Positions 34,701 to 48,500 of a stretch of 64,000 nt of DNA are shown here, piece after piece. Below the pieces are notes generated by a model. It ran no database searches and was not told where the DNA came from. It saw nothing but the letters and a program-made list of their open reading frames with translations. How positions within the stretch are numbered: position 1 is the stretch's first letter; each line of letters begins with the position of its first letter. Source of the DNA: Lophius americanus (Eukaryota > Chordata > Actinopteri > Lophiiformes > Lophiidae); the NCBI GenBank assembly GCA_037951165.1, contig JBBDHG010000019.1, positions 7,595,001 through 7,659,000 of the forward strand, in the 5' to 3' direction. Position numbers and translations under genes: made by a program.

Positions 34701-37700
34701 GTAGAGAGCGAGTATAAAAGAAGTGAGAAGGAGAAATTAAATGTGCAGAAGAGTAGAGAAGACTGGGGCATTTGATGTGGAGCAGATTGATTCTTCTACG
34801 TATCACAAGTGTTGTGAATTTTCTGAGTTGTGAGCACCTGTTGGATTCAGTGTTCATAGAGCCTCAACGGAACTTGAAAAATGTTTTTCGGTGTTATTTT
34901 GGAAGAGATTGAAGGATCCTCCCTCTTAGTAAAATCTGATCTGATGATTAGATTTACTTTAAAATGGTTTGACTGCCATAATCCGAGTTGAAAGAAACTT
35001 CGCTCTGGCAGTCTTCAAATTATGGCCAAAGCTGAATTAGCAAACAAGCTAACATCTCTTTCTTACCAACTATACTCTGTGTGTCTGTGTCTCACTCCTA
35101 ACTCAATCCCTCCTCTACTCAAAGTAAGCAAATCAAGCTAGAGAGTAGACTTAGACACAATAATTTCCCCTCCGGTCCTCGCCACAGACCTCAGTGATTA
35201 GGCCGGCACCTGTCATGCATATTCACATTGCTCCAGTGACAACCTTTTAACAAGCTCTTACCTAATCACAGGAAACAATGTTCATCCTGTTCTTTTTATT
35301 CCTCTTTTTCTTGTTCTTTTTCATGCATTTTTGCCTTTCATCTTCCCCGATGCCTGCTGATATCAGACGGGCTCGATTTAGAGAATGATATGAGAGACAA
35401 GCACAAGTGCGGCCTGTTCCTAAATCAACTGTAAATCACATAGCGACTTGTACCCAGAAGATCTCGCTCCTTTCCCTCCTCCTTTTCTTTTGCTTCTTTC
35501 TCCTCCCTGCCTTTTTACATGTCCGATATTCAAATTGGATTAACATCTATTGGATTAAAAGGCAAAATGGTGGGATAAGAAATGAGATGAGCGTGCTCTG
35601 ATTGCCGCTTTTAATGTTTTTCCCTTTCTGTCCCGTTCGTTTTCTCTTCCATCCGACTCCCACCTTCAAAGCACAGAGAAAAGTTCTTCTGATGAAGCAA
35701 ATGTACAATTTCATACTTGTTTGGTATTTTTTCTTTAACGTTCAAACAAACACATGTAGTCCGCAAGGGCACTGAACGTCTAGTGTTGCAAAGGCCGTCC
35801 TGTAGGAAGGTCGGAGTAGGGGCCCTTCTTAAGTCAATTTATTGATTATTTCACTGAAATTAATTCTAAGCTAATATTCTATATAATTTATAACGCAAAA
35901 ATGCCACTCAAAGATGAAGGTTTTCATTTCATCTCTTTGGGAGGCTTTAGCTCGGCGGGTAGAGCAGTTGTCCCTTAACCAAGAGACCAGGGTTCAAGCC
36001 CGGCCACCGACGCAACAAGCGTTGTTCCTTGAAACCCCTGAAATCTCAGCTCCCCGGGCGCTTCACAGGGGCCGCCCACCGCTCTTCAGTGTTGGGTTAA
36101 ATGCAGAGATAATTTTCACGACGTTGTACTGTATGTATGTTTATGTGTAATATGTGATATATAGGAAAGATTATTATCTTTATTATTATTGTAAAGGGAA
36201 AATCTTAAGGTTTGGGACCGGTAAATAAATAGATCTAACAAGTAGTTTACAGCAATTGACAGTAATTATCAGAATTATTGCCAGTCTTACTTATTTAGCC
36301 ACAAAGTAAAGATTGAGGAGACAACCAAACCCTTAAAAAATTGAAGTATTAGCATCAAACTGTTTTTTATAAGTTAAGGCTGTGTACCAGCTCTACAAAT
36401 TCCTGTACATGCTCCTACAAATAAAACATATTACTCATCATAGGTTTGGCAGCGTTTGCCATCTTAGCAAATGAAAACTGACCATCGCAAGTTTTGTTAA
36501 ATCTCCCAGAGTGTACACAGGGAAACCACTCCTTGCTTGCATTTAGTGAGGCCTAGTATATCGGAATCAAACACTTGATAAATAATCAGCACAGGCAGCA
36601 GCAGCAGTTTGACCACCTCTGGCTTGGTTTCATTTTTCCTATCTACACAGAATGGTACCAGCACTGAGATCGCTATCTTGATCTTATTTGGCTGTATAGG
36701 CTGACTCTTGCTTCTCATCAAATCGTTTATTCTATTTCCCTCCGTGTCTCTAGAAGATGGATACAAACATACAGTGGGCCATTCTGACCAGCCTTACTTC
36801 ATATCTGAAGGACAACAGTCTCCCTCCGCTCCAGACAGTTTCTGTCAACGTTGTCCCATTGTTTGTGTGAGTGAGACATAGACGTGACGTGACGAGGGAG
36901 ACAATCCGATAGAGCAGTTGTCGCGATGTTTGTATCAGGTGTATCCCTGCGGTTTATGTTTGCGTCTGAGTTGATTCTATCTTGTGTTTTTCACTATTGC
37001 AATTGCATTGATAGCTGAGTTAGCAACAAACATTATATTTAACCGTTGCAGGGGATATCCTCTTTTATCTCCTTTCAGTCAAATTTCACTAATCCTTTGA
37101 TTTCCTTATCTAACACTGACATTGTTACAATGCAATACTTCCTGCTCCAATCTCGGTATATTTTTGCCTGTTTTTGCTCTGCCCCTGCACTGTGTTGAGC
37201 TGTGAGAAATGGCATGTAAGGCAAGCAGCAAGACCCAGAATGCCATCTGCCAAACTGCCAGATGCTTTGATCCAAGATGGTCCCCGGAGAGTCAGCATGG
37301 AGTCGCAGCCTTGCGAAGCCAAGGCTGGATTCAGACACAGTGTCAGAGCTGCTTGCCAGTGATATTTACACCATTTGTCTCCCCGCATAATAATGTTCAC
37401 CAGTTCTTCCTCTGTTGTTGTCAATCTAAACATATGTCATTAATTGAGCCTACACTTTACAATACAGCCAGTGGATACAGGTTTTACGAAATGGGTTGTC
37501 GCAGAGATAATCAGACCCTAAACCCCGCATTAAAGCAATGATTTATCTGATGAGCAGCAGAGCACAGCTCTTCAATTAAGTTCGGTTCTGAAACAACCAC
37601 TTCCTCTTATTATTATGTCTGTATGTCGCTGGTCACTTTCATTACTTTCAGTATCATTGTAGTCAAAATAAAGTGCAGAATAATTTATGTAAACACATGT

Positions 37701-40700
37701 GCTGAAATGTAGTTGGTGGATTTATTAGTTATGACAGGAAACAATACTGACATTAGACTTATCAATTAAACAGATAAACAACTTTCTATCTTCATAATAA
37801 TGTAATGCTTTTCTCTGAATTTCCTCCTCTAACTTGAACATATGATCAGACATTGCAAACTTCTGCTTGGGAGAATTTAGATGACCCACTATGTTCTCAC
37901 AATTTAAATCATTCTAAAAATACAAATAGGCAAATTATCAAACCAAATAATCATGAATAGAATTGTTTGTTTTATTCCTACTCCCTTCCTGTCTCATTAT
38001 TAAATCCAAAACCGGACAGTATACCAATATATATGTTGAATACATTTACAAATATAAAGTTCGACACTATCAAATGTAATTTTACACCGTATAAAATGTG
38101 TATATTTCATATTTGAAGGGCCTTTAAAGGGGTTTAGTTCCCAAACGTTAATGTTTTGATATAGTTGGCGAAACGCTGCAGAAACATATCCAACTCTTTT
38201 TGAGTCAGGCAGTAGGTCAGAGTTTAGCTCTGGAGAGGTTGATTGGAAGGAGGAGGATGCTGGGCAGCTGTCGACAATCCTGTGACACTCATTCTCTCTC
38301 CTTTCTTTGCTTTGGAATCGCTCACCTGCTTGCCCTTATTGCCTCCTTCACTCCCCCTTTCTCCTGTCATTCCATTTTCCCTCGACATTTACTAGTTGTC
38401 CCCCTTTCTCCTCTCCTATAACGCATGTCCCCACTTTGTCTCCTTCCTCCACACCGTTATTCTACATTTCCTCTGACCTCCCTGCCTTTCTTTTTCTCCC
38501 CCTTTTCCTATCGCTCTCTCCTTTCACCTCTCCTCCCTGCTTTCATAAAATGTAGCCGGTGGTTGGCTGGTGGCTGGTGGCTCGCTATCGGTGGGGGATA
38601 TAGCTTTATAATCCCCCCTCGTCTTCCAGCCCGCCTCGCCACAATGTCACAGGAGCTTAATATTTGCCATTATTATTTGCTTGTTTTATTTGACTTCAAG
38701 GCAGCACAATGACCTGTCAGCAGCAGCTTTATCCCCCCTCCGAGTGTCGTCCGTTTCAAAGTTGACTACAGTAATCCACGAGCCCCCGATTCCGTTAAAT
38801 CCTGAAGCTTTCTTTCATTCGCTCGTTCATTTTCATCCCTCTCTCGCTCACCCCTTCCCCGCCCCACCCTCCTAAATGAAATTACATACATCTGCTGGCT
38901 CACAGTATCATAAATGTCCACACACTCACCGGTGTCCGCACACACATCCACACGCCTGCCTTTTGTCAAAACGATGCAGCAGCCTAGTACTCTATCTCCT
39001 CTGCATTAGCTTCAGCGTTTGATGGATTGACGATGACACATTTCTCTGGTTTCTCTGCTGTCCTGAGCAGTTGAGTTGGGTGATTGTGGTCATATTCATT
39101 TGCCCATAAAGCAATAAACCTGTTGTCAAGATCCCATTCTATTATTCAAAAAGTCTTATACGGCAAACACTACATCTCCAACGTTTGAATCTGTCAACAA
39201 GAAAGTAAAGGTTCAACTCTGCTTCAAGTAGGAAAAACTATGGAACATGAATATTTGCCACACATGTTTTTCTTTCACTGTACAGCAACATAATGCTCTT
39301 ATTATCATTCAGAGAACCCGTATTTAATAAATAAGTGGTAAGAAATGTCTTTTTAGGAGTTAATTCTTTTTTGAAGCCTGTCATAGCTTCCCGGCTATTA
39401 AACCCCCTCTTGAGAAAGAGAGAAAAATTGCGAGAGATAATAACATAAGCCAACGGATGATCTTTCATCCTTTGTCCTCTGTTTTCATCCATTTCTTCTC
39501 ATTGCAGACACACAAAGTGTCAGATTAATGCTACTGTCACTGTTTGAGTGGCCTTCAGTGTTTTAAAGCTCATATCCTAATTCTAGACGTTAACAATATG
39601 AAGTGAACTGACCACAGCACAGTTTATTTACACCTTGATGGAAAGAAGGGGAAAGAAAACTCTGGATAGCACTTTTAGTTGCATCTTTCCATGAAGTATT
39701 TATCGACTAGTTTTATTGTTTTCGGTCCTGTTACTTCCTCCAGGGTTAAATAATCATGCAAAGGCACTTCCAAAATCACATATAATAACATATGTCAAGT
39801 TTAAATTCTATAATAACCTGCAGGACATTATTGCTGTCAGGCCACTTATGAAAGTTGTTAGGAATATTAAAAGCCCCATCGTAGACTTTGACTGCATACA
39901 TTTGAGTTTAATTCATCAGTGACTGAAATATTCGTCCATTGGATTCAGTGTTTTGTTTAGTTTTTTTGTTTTTCTTGATATTATTTTTCCTGTTATGAAT
40001 GTCCATTCATAAAAATCTATACAGCATCACCAGAAAATGTGATGCCATAAAATAAATTCATTAAAATGTCATGAAAACTAGAATTTGAATTACTTTGACT
40101 GGTCGTGCGATTTCAGTACATTGAGAAAGCTAAAAGAAGAGCGGTATCAAACACAGACGCCCTGTTTCCATTCCATTTCCAACATTGCCGATGGAGGCTG
40201 TTCTTGCTGCTCTTATAACCGGTGGTTGTTTCCATTCCATGCACTTTGTCCCTATCTGCTGTGTATCCCATTGTACAGCTCAGAGCTTTAGCCCCGGGCA
40301 TGGGCGAAGCTTACATTAGCCATGCATCTGAGCCTTGCTAGCTCTCTGTGTGTGGAGCAGGTATTACACTAAGCATCAGAGAGAACCATAGACGTGTTTT
40401 TGTAAAGGCCCACTGAGTGATTGCTGGGATATGCATTACCCTATAGTGAGAGGCTCGGCTCTATAAAGACACTTAACGGTAATCGGCGAGTTAATCCCGC
40501 TTCGATTGAAGTTGTAATGACGTGAAGACGTTGTCTGAAATATGTGAATGTTTACACAAGGAACATAAGTGAGTCATGTATTTTCGCACACGCACAGACA
40601 CACATGGCTGACCGGATGGATTTTAAGGAACCCCTTGAAAACAAGTCTATTCATCTTAAGGAGTTTATCCTCAAGAATACCCTTATACAACAACTACATA

Positions 40701-42478
40701 TTGACTCTATAGACACTAATGCAGTCTTTTATCAGAATCATCTCTTGAATGTGTGGACGCCTCTATGCTTGGATACACTGTTTGCTATGATTTAGTGATT
40801 TTTGGACATAGACAATGAGACAATGGGAAAAAATAAATAAAATAATAATCACAGCGCTGATAATTGCTGACCAGTGACTGATGTTACGTCCAGTGATCAA
40901 CATTTGTCTTCATGGCTTTAATAGTACACAAGGAAACAACCAAGGAAGTGATACAAACAGCAGGGCATAATCGTGTGGGTAACGCTTGTTCTTTTTCTGT
41001 GTGCACGTGTATCCTCAAGGCAATAACAAGGAGGAGGAGGAGGCCATGATGCAGGAGTGGTTCATGCTGGTCAACAAGAAGAATGCACTCATAAGAAGAC
41101 AGAACCAGCTCTCTCTTCTGTACGTATCTCATTGTCTTATATCACTGTTCTGTTGATTCAAGACCGACCACATGCATGGTTATTTTATTTTATGAAGATT
41201 AAAACTGCATCCACTACGTCTATATATTAAAATGTTTCTTTGATTTAGATTTTTATTTCCCACCCCCCATTAACAAAGTGAGAAGGGGGATGTAGGAATG
41301 TTTTCCATTCTTCAGTAGTCTGCTTGCATGTCTTGTTTTGTTTCTAGAGCATATCTCCTAACCCACTGTAAAATACATTTCCAAGAAGCTTTCTACACAA
41401 ACAACCAAGTATTGAAGATGAGCCTATTACTATTGAATGATTTCTTTTCTTCTTGTTCTTTCTTCATTTCCATTGTAACAAGTTGGACTAACGCTCATCA
41501 TGGTGGTTGGTTTTATTTCTGGGGAAAAACCCAAATACCATCTTTCATACAACAACCAAGCATTGAAACACTGCCTTTTGCTGTTCCTTTATCAGTTGTC
41601 TTTTGTTATGTTTTTGTTTCCATGGTTACAAATTGAGTGGGATTTTTGAAATCAGTGAATCCTTGGGGTAAAAGACAAAAAACGAACAATCTTTTTTTTT
41701 TATAAACCTTCATATGCATATCCTCCTTGTACAGGAGACATGTCTTTAGTTTTTTTTTATGGAATTTGAAGCATTTCATTTAATTATTACAAATTAAACT
41801 TTTGCTTAATTGAGCAATCAATAAGAATTTCAAACAGGAGGGATAACTTAAATAATGTATTTCTAACAATCTTTTTTTCAACGGATATCCCCCATGACAC
41901 AGGATGCTGAGTAGTTGTTTGATGGATTTAAACAGAGTTCCATTACCTACTAATAGAGCAAAGTCAACCCTTGTTTTTTCAAAATGTTCCTGCAATGGAA
42001 AGTAGTGAAACAAGCACTAGATCAAACTCATTCAAGCAACATGGGATGTGAGTTTACTTTCCAGTCCATTCGCCCCCTCTGTCTATCTGCTCATTGATTT
42101 ACATGTGGACAGGATATGAAATCAATAGAAATGTGGCAACCATCACTTTATCCCTAGTCTCTTGGTATGTGGTCAGCTGTGTCAGGTGGATACACGCACT
42201 CATACACGCCACTTTTTCTTTTTTTTTTAATTTGTGGCTATTGGGATTTCAAAGTGTGCGAGCGGAGGACAGATTGAAGTATTCATAATCACATTATATC
42301 GTGGGAAAGGGGAGGCTTTTAAAGTGGCCAATTGACAGAAGGGCTGATTATTAGCCCTTTCTGTTCTCTCTTTGTGGAGGCGAAGAGAAAAGGCGCCTGT
42401 GAAGGACAAATTCTATTAGGGACCGAATAAGCTCATTTTTTAATATGTCAGAAAGAGGAAAGAATTTAATTTGTGCTG

Positions 42479-42509
<31 letters not shown>

Positions 42510-45500
42510 ATGCAGACCACATCCACTAATGGAATGTCTACAGTATGTGTCATTAATGTATTTTACCCCTAGTCTTTACATCATTTAGTTTTGTGATGCA
42601 TTTCATCTCCTCTATTCTCTTACTATATGCCTATTTCTCCACCACAAGTTCACCCAGGGCTGTGTCAGCGCCGTATGAGTATCAGTTATGTGCAGTAGAT
42701 TAATGCAAATCCGGAGAAGGCTCAGGCTAGTAGCTGAATCAATGTTTATTGCAGGTTTCTTTAAGTGCTTAATGATTTAGTCATTAACATATTGATGAAC
42801 TTTGTTGTGTGTGTGTGTATTTTTCCCCCCACTCACTTTCAAACTTGCCACAGGGAGAAAGAGCATGATCTTGAGAGACGCTTCGAACTGCTGAACAGAG
42901 AACTACGAGCCATGCTCGCCATTGAGGGTAAGACACACACACACCAAGGCAGTGTAAATGTCTCTCCTCTTTCTTTTACTGTCTTGACAACAACATGGTT
43001 CCACTTAAAATAATCAAAAAATTGATACTGGTTTGCAAATGTGGACTTAAATGTTTCACATCACTCAAGCAGTCTGGCTTATGCTCCCTAGAGGCTGGCC
43101 AATTCATAAATATTCTCAAATATTTTCTGTTTAGACTAAAACCTGTTTATTTTGATCCCAAAATCACTTACACTAACAGTGATACTCTGCAGTCAACATT
43201 TCTATAGATTATCAGATTTATTTCCTGGTGGTTAGACTTGAGATTTACATATACTGTTAGGGTTGTTTGAGCTCTAGTGAAGTCAGTCATCTCTCTCCTC
43301 CTGCAATGTTTCCGTGAGTGTTTCTTGCCATTTTTTTCACCTGTTGTCCAGCCTTCATTGAGCGCCTAAAGCAGGATGATTTTAATTCTAGGTTGGCTTC
43401 TTGATGAGGATTAAGATGCGAGCGTATGAGGGATTTCACTACCTGATACTTGATCAATGCTATCTGTTTCTCACCTAGACACCCACCAGCAGATGCCTGA
43501 TTTGAAATCTAACCACAACCACACTGAGAGACGGTTTACAGAGTAGAAAAAGCAGATATATTATTGAAAGGTTGTTAACTATACCCCAGCCAAAAAAGCA
43601 GCCATTGTGTCATATCAAAGTTGTCAGAAGGGCCAGGGAAGTTTAATCCCCTTCGACTGCGTCCTCTTTGGCAAAATGAACCTTTTTCCAATCAATGCTA
43701 ATTGATTTCGCCGTTCGACATTGACTCTTCCACTACCCCCTCTTTCTCCTCACAGCCCTCGGACACCCATTGTAATTTCGCCGGGCACCTGATAAGATAC
43801 CTGGTCCATAATAAATCAATTGTAATTAGCAAGAAAGGAGGTGGTTCAGGCAGGAAGGGATTGAAGGGAGAGCAGATATGCGTAGCCAAGGAGGAGTTCC
43901 AGATGTTGTACCACTGTCGACGTCCAGGTAGATTCCCTCCGTCTTCGCCCAGAATTTGTATTTATTTATATTTATCGAGCCACTCATGTCCAAAGCTCCA
44001 GTCAAATGGGAGGATTTCAGTTTTGATGGTTCATATGCCAGTGGGTTTTTCTGTCATTGATTTCCCCTTCATTTTGTGTGAGTGTGTGTGTATGCAGTCC
44101 TACTACATTATTTGTGTGCGTTTGTTTGTTTCTGTGGTGTTCCTGAGCACATAGTTCTAAACGTACCCTATGTGTATGATCTGCCTTCCTGTCGGACTTT
44201 GAGAGCGCAGAGATAGTGGGTGAGGTGAGGTGGAGAGGTGCTGTGCGTTGTGCCGCCGTACCTCTCTTTGCTTACATGTGAACTTGTTGGATTTGCAGGT
44301 GAATAACTTATCAGTTGGCCTTATTTTCTTTCCTAAGGGAGGCACTTAACATTCACAGTCTCTACCTGTCTGTCCAAGCTACAGATAGTTCTGGGCTTGG
44401 TGTGTGAGAGAGGCAGACGGAGAATCTGTTGGTTTCTGTTTGCCTGTGTCTGTGTTTACGTTTGTGTGTCACCTGTGTGCCTGTCTCTTTTCAAGTTTGT
44501 GCGTGTGTGTGTGTGTTTTCAGCAGCCATCTCTCCAGCTTCCATTTGGTGCTTGGGCAGGTCCATTGAGCGATGGTCAGGCGTGCGAGTAATTGCTGATT
44601 TGGCTGGCCAGTCGATGATATACACACACACACACACACACACACAGATACACTGTGAGTCCCTCAGCTGTCCCGTTACACACATCAGGCAGAGAAAAGT
44701 AAGATACACTCACGTGTCTCTCTGCATCTCTTCCTCTCAGTCGACCCACATTCTGTCTGCTCAGGTCAACATGTGTTACAGCTGGTTAGCAATGCTAACA
44801 GGTCCAAATCGTGCAAATTACCATAAAAGTTCAAAGCATGAGATAACAAGTTATTTGCCAGCTCAGTTAAGCTACAAACTAGTGACCTAAAGCAAGGGAG
44901 AGAAAAAAAATGTATGACTCATGATGTTTCATTCTATGTTTGTAGTGCTGACAGCAGCTGCATAACACTTAGACGCATGAAGGGGATGATATGAAGATGA
45001 GTGCTTTGAGGTGGAAAGAGGAGTCAGTTGGAGAGGTTTCCTCTGAAATAAACTCTCATGCTGCTATTCGACTAAAAAACACATTTCGTTAAACTTGGCA
45101 TCCAATTTTTTTGCATTACATTTCAATCAGGGTGATTTGTAATGTATAGAAGCATGTAGACGTTGCAGAGATGAAAAGGGAATTTAAAAGAAAATATTTC
45201 AGTGTTGAGGCTCAGGCATAGGATGGTCCGGTTTTAGCTTCGATACATTGTCAAAAAAAAACGGTAAAATACCACCGCTGTGGTTGCCAGAATTTAACCG
45301 TCACTGTCACCTCGTACACAACATTTTGGTAAATTACCATTAAAAAAAACGCCAGAATTTAAACCCGTTTTCAGTAATATAGACAATTAAACAAACTGAC
45401 AGTGAATATCAACAAATTAAGACTTTTTTATTTATCATAAATTTTTACCATATGTTATAATCACTGTAAAATACTGTATTTTCCACATTTTTTTACCATA

Positions 45501-48500
45501 ATAAATTAAGTGATTTACCGTTTATTTAAGACCATTCGTTGCATCTTCTACATTGATGCCCTGCTGTGAATTTCACTGTTGTTGTTTTGTATTGTACAGA
45601 CAGTACAACAGACACAGACAATCGTACAGAAAAGTTGTAATGAATTATTTTATTTTTGAATAAAATTGTCATGATTACTCAGTTACACTCTATAATTTGA
45701 GGATCTTAATTATTTTTCCTGCTTACAGACATTAAGAAAATCTATATTAAAAAAAATCCTTATCGTAGAGAGTAAATTATAATCCAAAACAGGTATGTAA
45801 ATATATTAATATGAGAGAAGTTGTGGCTGTAGGTGGCTCTATTTCCTCTGACCATTACATTGAGGACAAAAAGAAGTGGGTGTCGATGTTGATGGAGATG
45901 GCTGTGCAAGCAGCTTTGAAGTCGTTTCAGAGCTTGCTAAGTGGTTACCACCTTTTTGTACTTTCTTGGTGTGATGCCAGGCGGTAAAATGCCATCAGTA
46001 TGCCACCCTCTCATCTCCCTGCCCACAGAATTGATCTACTATGCCCTCTTTATCTGCTTACTGATTCACACCCAGTATGCACACACACAAAACTGTGTCT
46101 TGGCTCCTTTCGAGGGCTGGCGCGTGTGAGTGTGTGTGTGTTTGTATGTTCGAGCATGTTTTAAAGTAGACGCCCTCTCGCTATCTAAAAGGGATTTATG
46201 CATAGCCGGGTCACAGAGTTTTTCCTGTTACGGTTTGATATGATAAGCTTTTTTATATGTTTAAAATCAATATGTAATCCTATGCAGGAGCTTATCCCTC
46301 TCCTCACCCCCTGACGCACACAAACACATACACGCACGCTCTTCCCATTTGTAAATCTATTTGGGCTTTGTAACACATCGGGGCGGGGCGATTGATTAGG
46401 TCCACTATAGAATCCAATCACATGGGCAACTTTTCATGATGTCGCTAACTCTTTCAGGGTTGCTAGTTGACTGGAACCGCTGATTTCAAGTAGCTTCATT
46501 CCTATGTTTTAGGGAATATAGTTGTATAGTTGTTTTTTTTAAAGATATTTATCAGCATAAACTTGTTTTTCAGCTTTTTAGGTTGTTTTTCTAAGGTTAC
46601 AAGATAGAGTTTTTCCTCAATTTATGTTTGTAATGTTGGAATAAGAGCTTACTGCAGAGCAGATGATGTGGGCCTATATGCGCTCTGTTGTCAACTGTTA
46701 GTGGAACCGTTGTGAAAAGTATGGGTCTTATTTTAGATTTGCACTAAAGCTTCTGGATCATTGACTATTAGCTGTCCTGCCTCTTTCAAAATGTTAGAAG
46801 AATAAACAAGCATTTTCAAGATTTTTAAAGTTGAGCTATCTCAAAAAATCAGTTAAGGGATCCAAAACTTCTGTGATTTTATTGTGTTTTTAATATTTTG
46901 TCTCGAAAACTAGGTTTCCTTGAATGAAATTGTAAGGCTAGTATTTTTCTAATTCTCAGCATCTCACCTGAGTTTGTACCTGTTTCATCACTGTCAGATG
47001 TAAGCTCATTGTGTCCTAATTAATGCACAGATATTTAATCACATGTCACATATGCATAGTCACCATAACAATTAAACTATAAAACAGCTGCTCATAGTTG
47101 TTTGGTGGAAATAGTACTAAATTGTGCATTTTAGGACTATTTATGGCAGCCGTTTGTACATTTTTAATGTCTGTTTACCGTAGTTTGAGTAAATTATCCA
47201 CCGGTTTTCCCCTGCTTTTTCAGGCCTGGAACAAAAGAAACCAGATGTAAAAAGAACAGAGAGGAATCCACATTAAGCTGTGAATCAGGTCCTCTAATGT
47301 CAAGTCCTGGTTTATGTGTGTAACAGAAGAAGAGAGAGAGACACACAGATGCACATAGAACGCTCTCCTCGCTTTGAGAGAACAGGATTTTGGGCCAGTC
47401 TGCTCTCTTGAATAAATTCAGTCGGAGAGGGAGGGCGGGAGGGGTTCATGGGGATTTGAACCAGCGCATTCTTGTGTGCCTTATGCAGACTCACATGGTT
47501 ACCATTGGCGTGCACGATGTGCGTTATCTGAATACACACCTACCATGTGAGTTGCACACACTCTTCTAAATCTTTAACCTCTCTCGCCCTCCCTTATGAT
47601 GGAGGCGGGGCTTAAGTGCTGGTCGGGGTGTCTGAGTTACTGCAGGGTGTTTTGTTTGTTCCTTGGTGTCTGGTTACCAATCTGCCCCGCTCTGGTGTTG
47701 CCTGGTCACGTCTCTCATTGGCCTTCTTTATTGTTTACCTTCCTAACGAGGGGGGCGGGACTCTTCGACATGTGATTGACAGCACTGCCCCCACCCCACC
47801 TCATTTAGCTTTTTGGCTGAGATGTGCTATGAAGTAGAAGTAGGGCAAGATCAAGATTTTTTTTAACATACCTCTGTGTTTTTGTGCAAAATTTTTTCCC
47901 TCTTCCTAAACTCCGTGAATTGTGGGATATATATATAAGCTTGTATTTATATCCCACAATCCAAAGTATATATATACTTTGGATATAGCTATCCAAAGAT
48001 AATGGCACAATGATGACTCATCTGTTCTCCTTTTTTTAATCGTTACCCAATTAGTTAGTATCCTAAACCAGGTCCTCTTTCATAAAATGACATAAAAACA
48101 CTGTTCAGATGCAGCTTTAGGAATAATTGACATTTATGTCACTATTTGTCAAGTCCCCTGCCAGAGCAGCCACAGGAGAATACATTTGCTTCCCTTAGGA
48201 GTAAAGGAAGGAGAAAGAGAGCAAGGAAGAGTAGATCTAGAGAGCCAAATATTGGGACTGTGTTCCTTTCGCTCTGTGGTCGACTTCAAAGGGATGAGCG
48301 GGGCCAATGAGGAGCGCGCTGGGCTTTCAGGACAAACACACTGGGCCCAGCATGACATACAGACACACTACCTGACTGCTGCAATTTGACTCAATAGATA
48401 GAGGGAATATCTGTTCTCATTAAAGCCACAAATAGGTCTGGACTGATATTTTCGACATCAGTTCTGTTATCCAGTCATTAGGTACAGCACCGAAGTTCCC

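Larger units (their letters stand above)
20257..41019 (+). other. Large (20.8 kb) ehbp1 intron within the bMERB-coding region
   Basis: It splits the Gly codon between exons G and H. It has only two recognised mobile elements (30030-30390 and 35930-36192) in more than 20 kb. It also has many repeat-free blocks with ATTA-type motifs (22790-23215, 23690-24220, 25930-26110, 26540-26860, 31920-32280, 35170-35440, 38540-38800, 40110-40520). No exon of another gene, microRNA or tRNA was recognised. It most likely holds otx1 enhancers. Confidence 0.6.

Noticed and set aside
47440..47535. tRNA-like minus-strand sequence with a B box GGTTCAAATCC
   Set aside because: No cloverleaf could be drawn and the A box is poor. 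At most a decayed SINE head.
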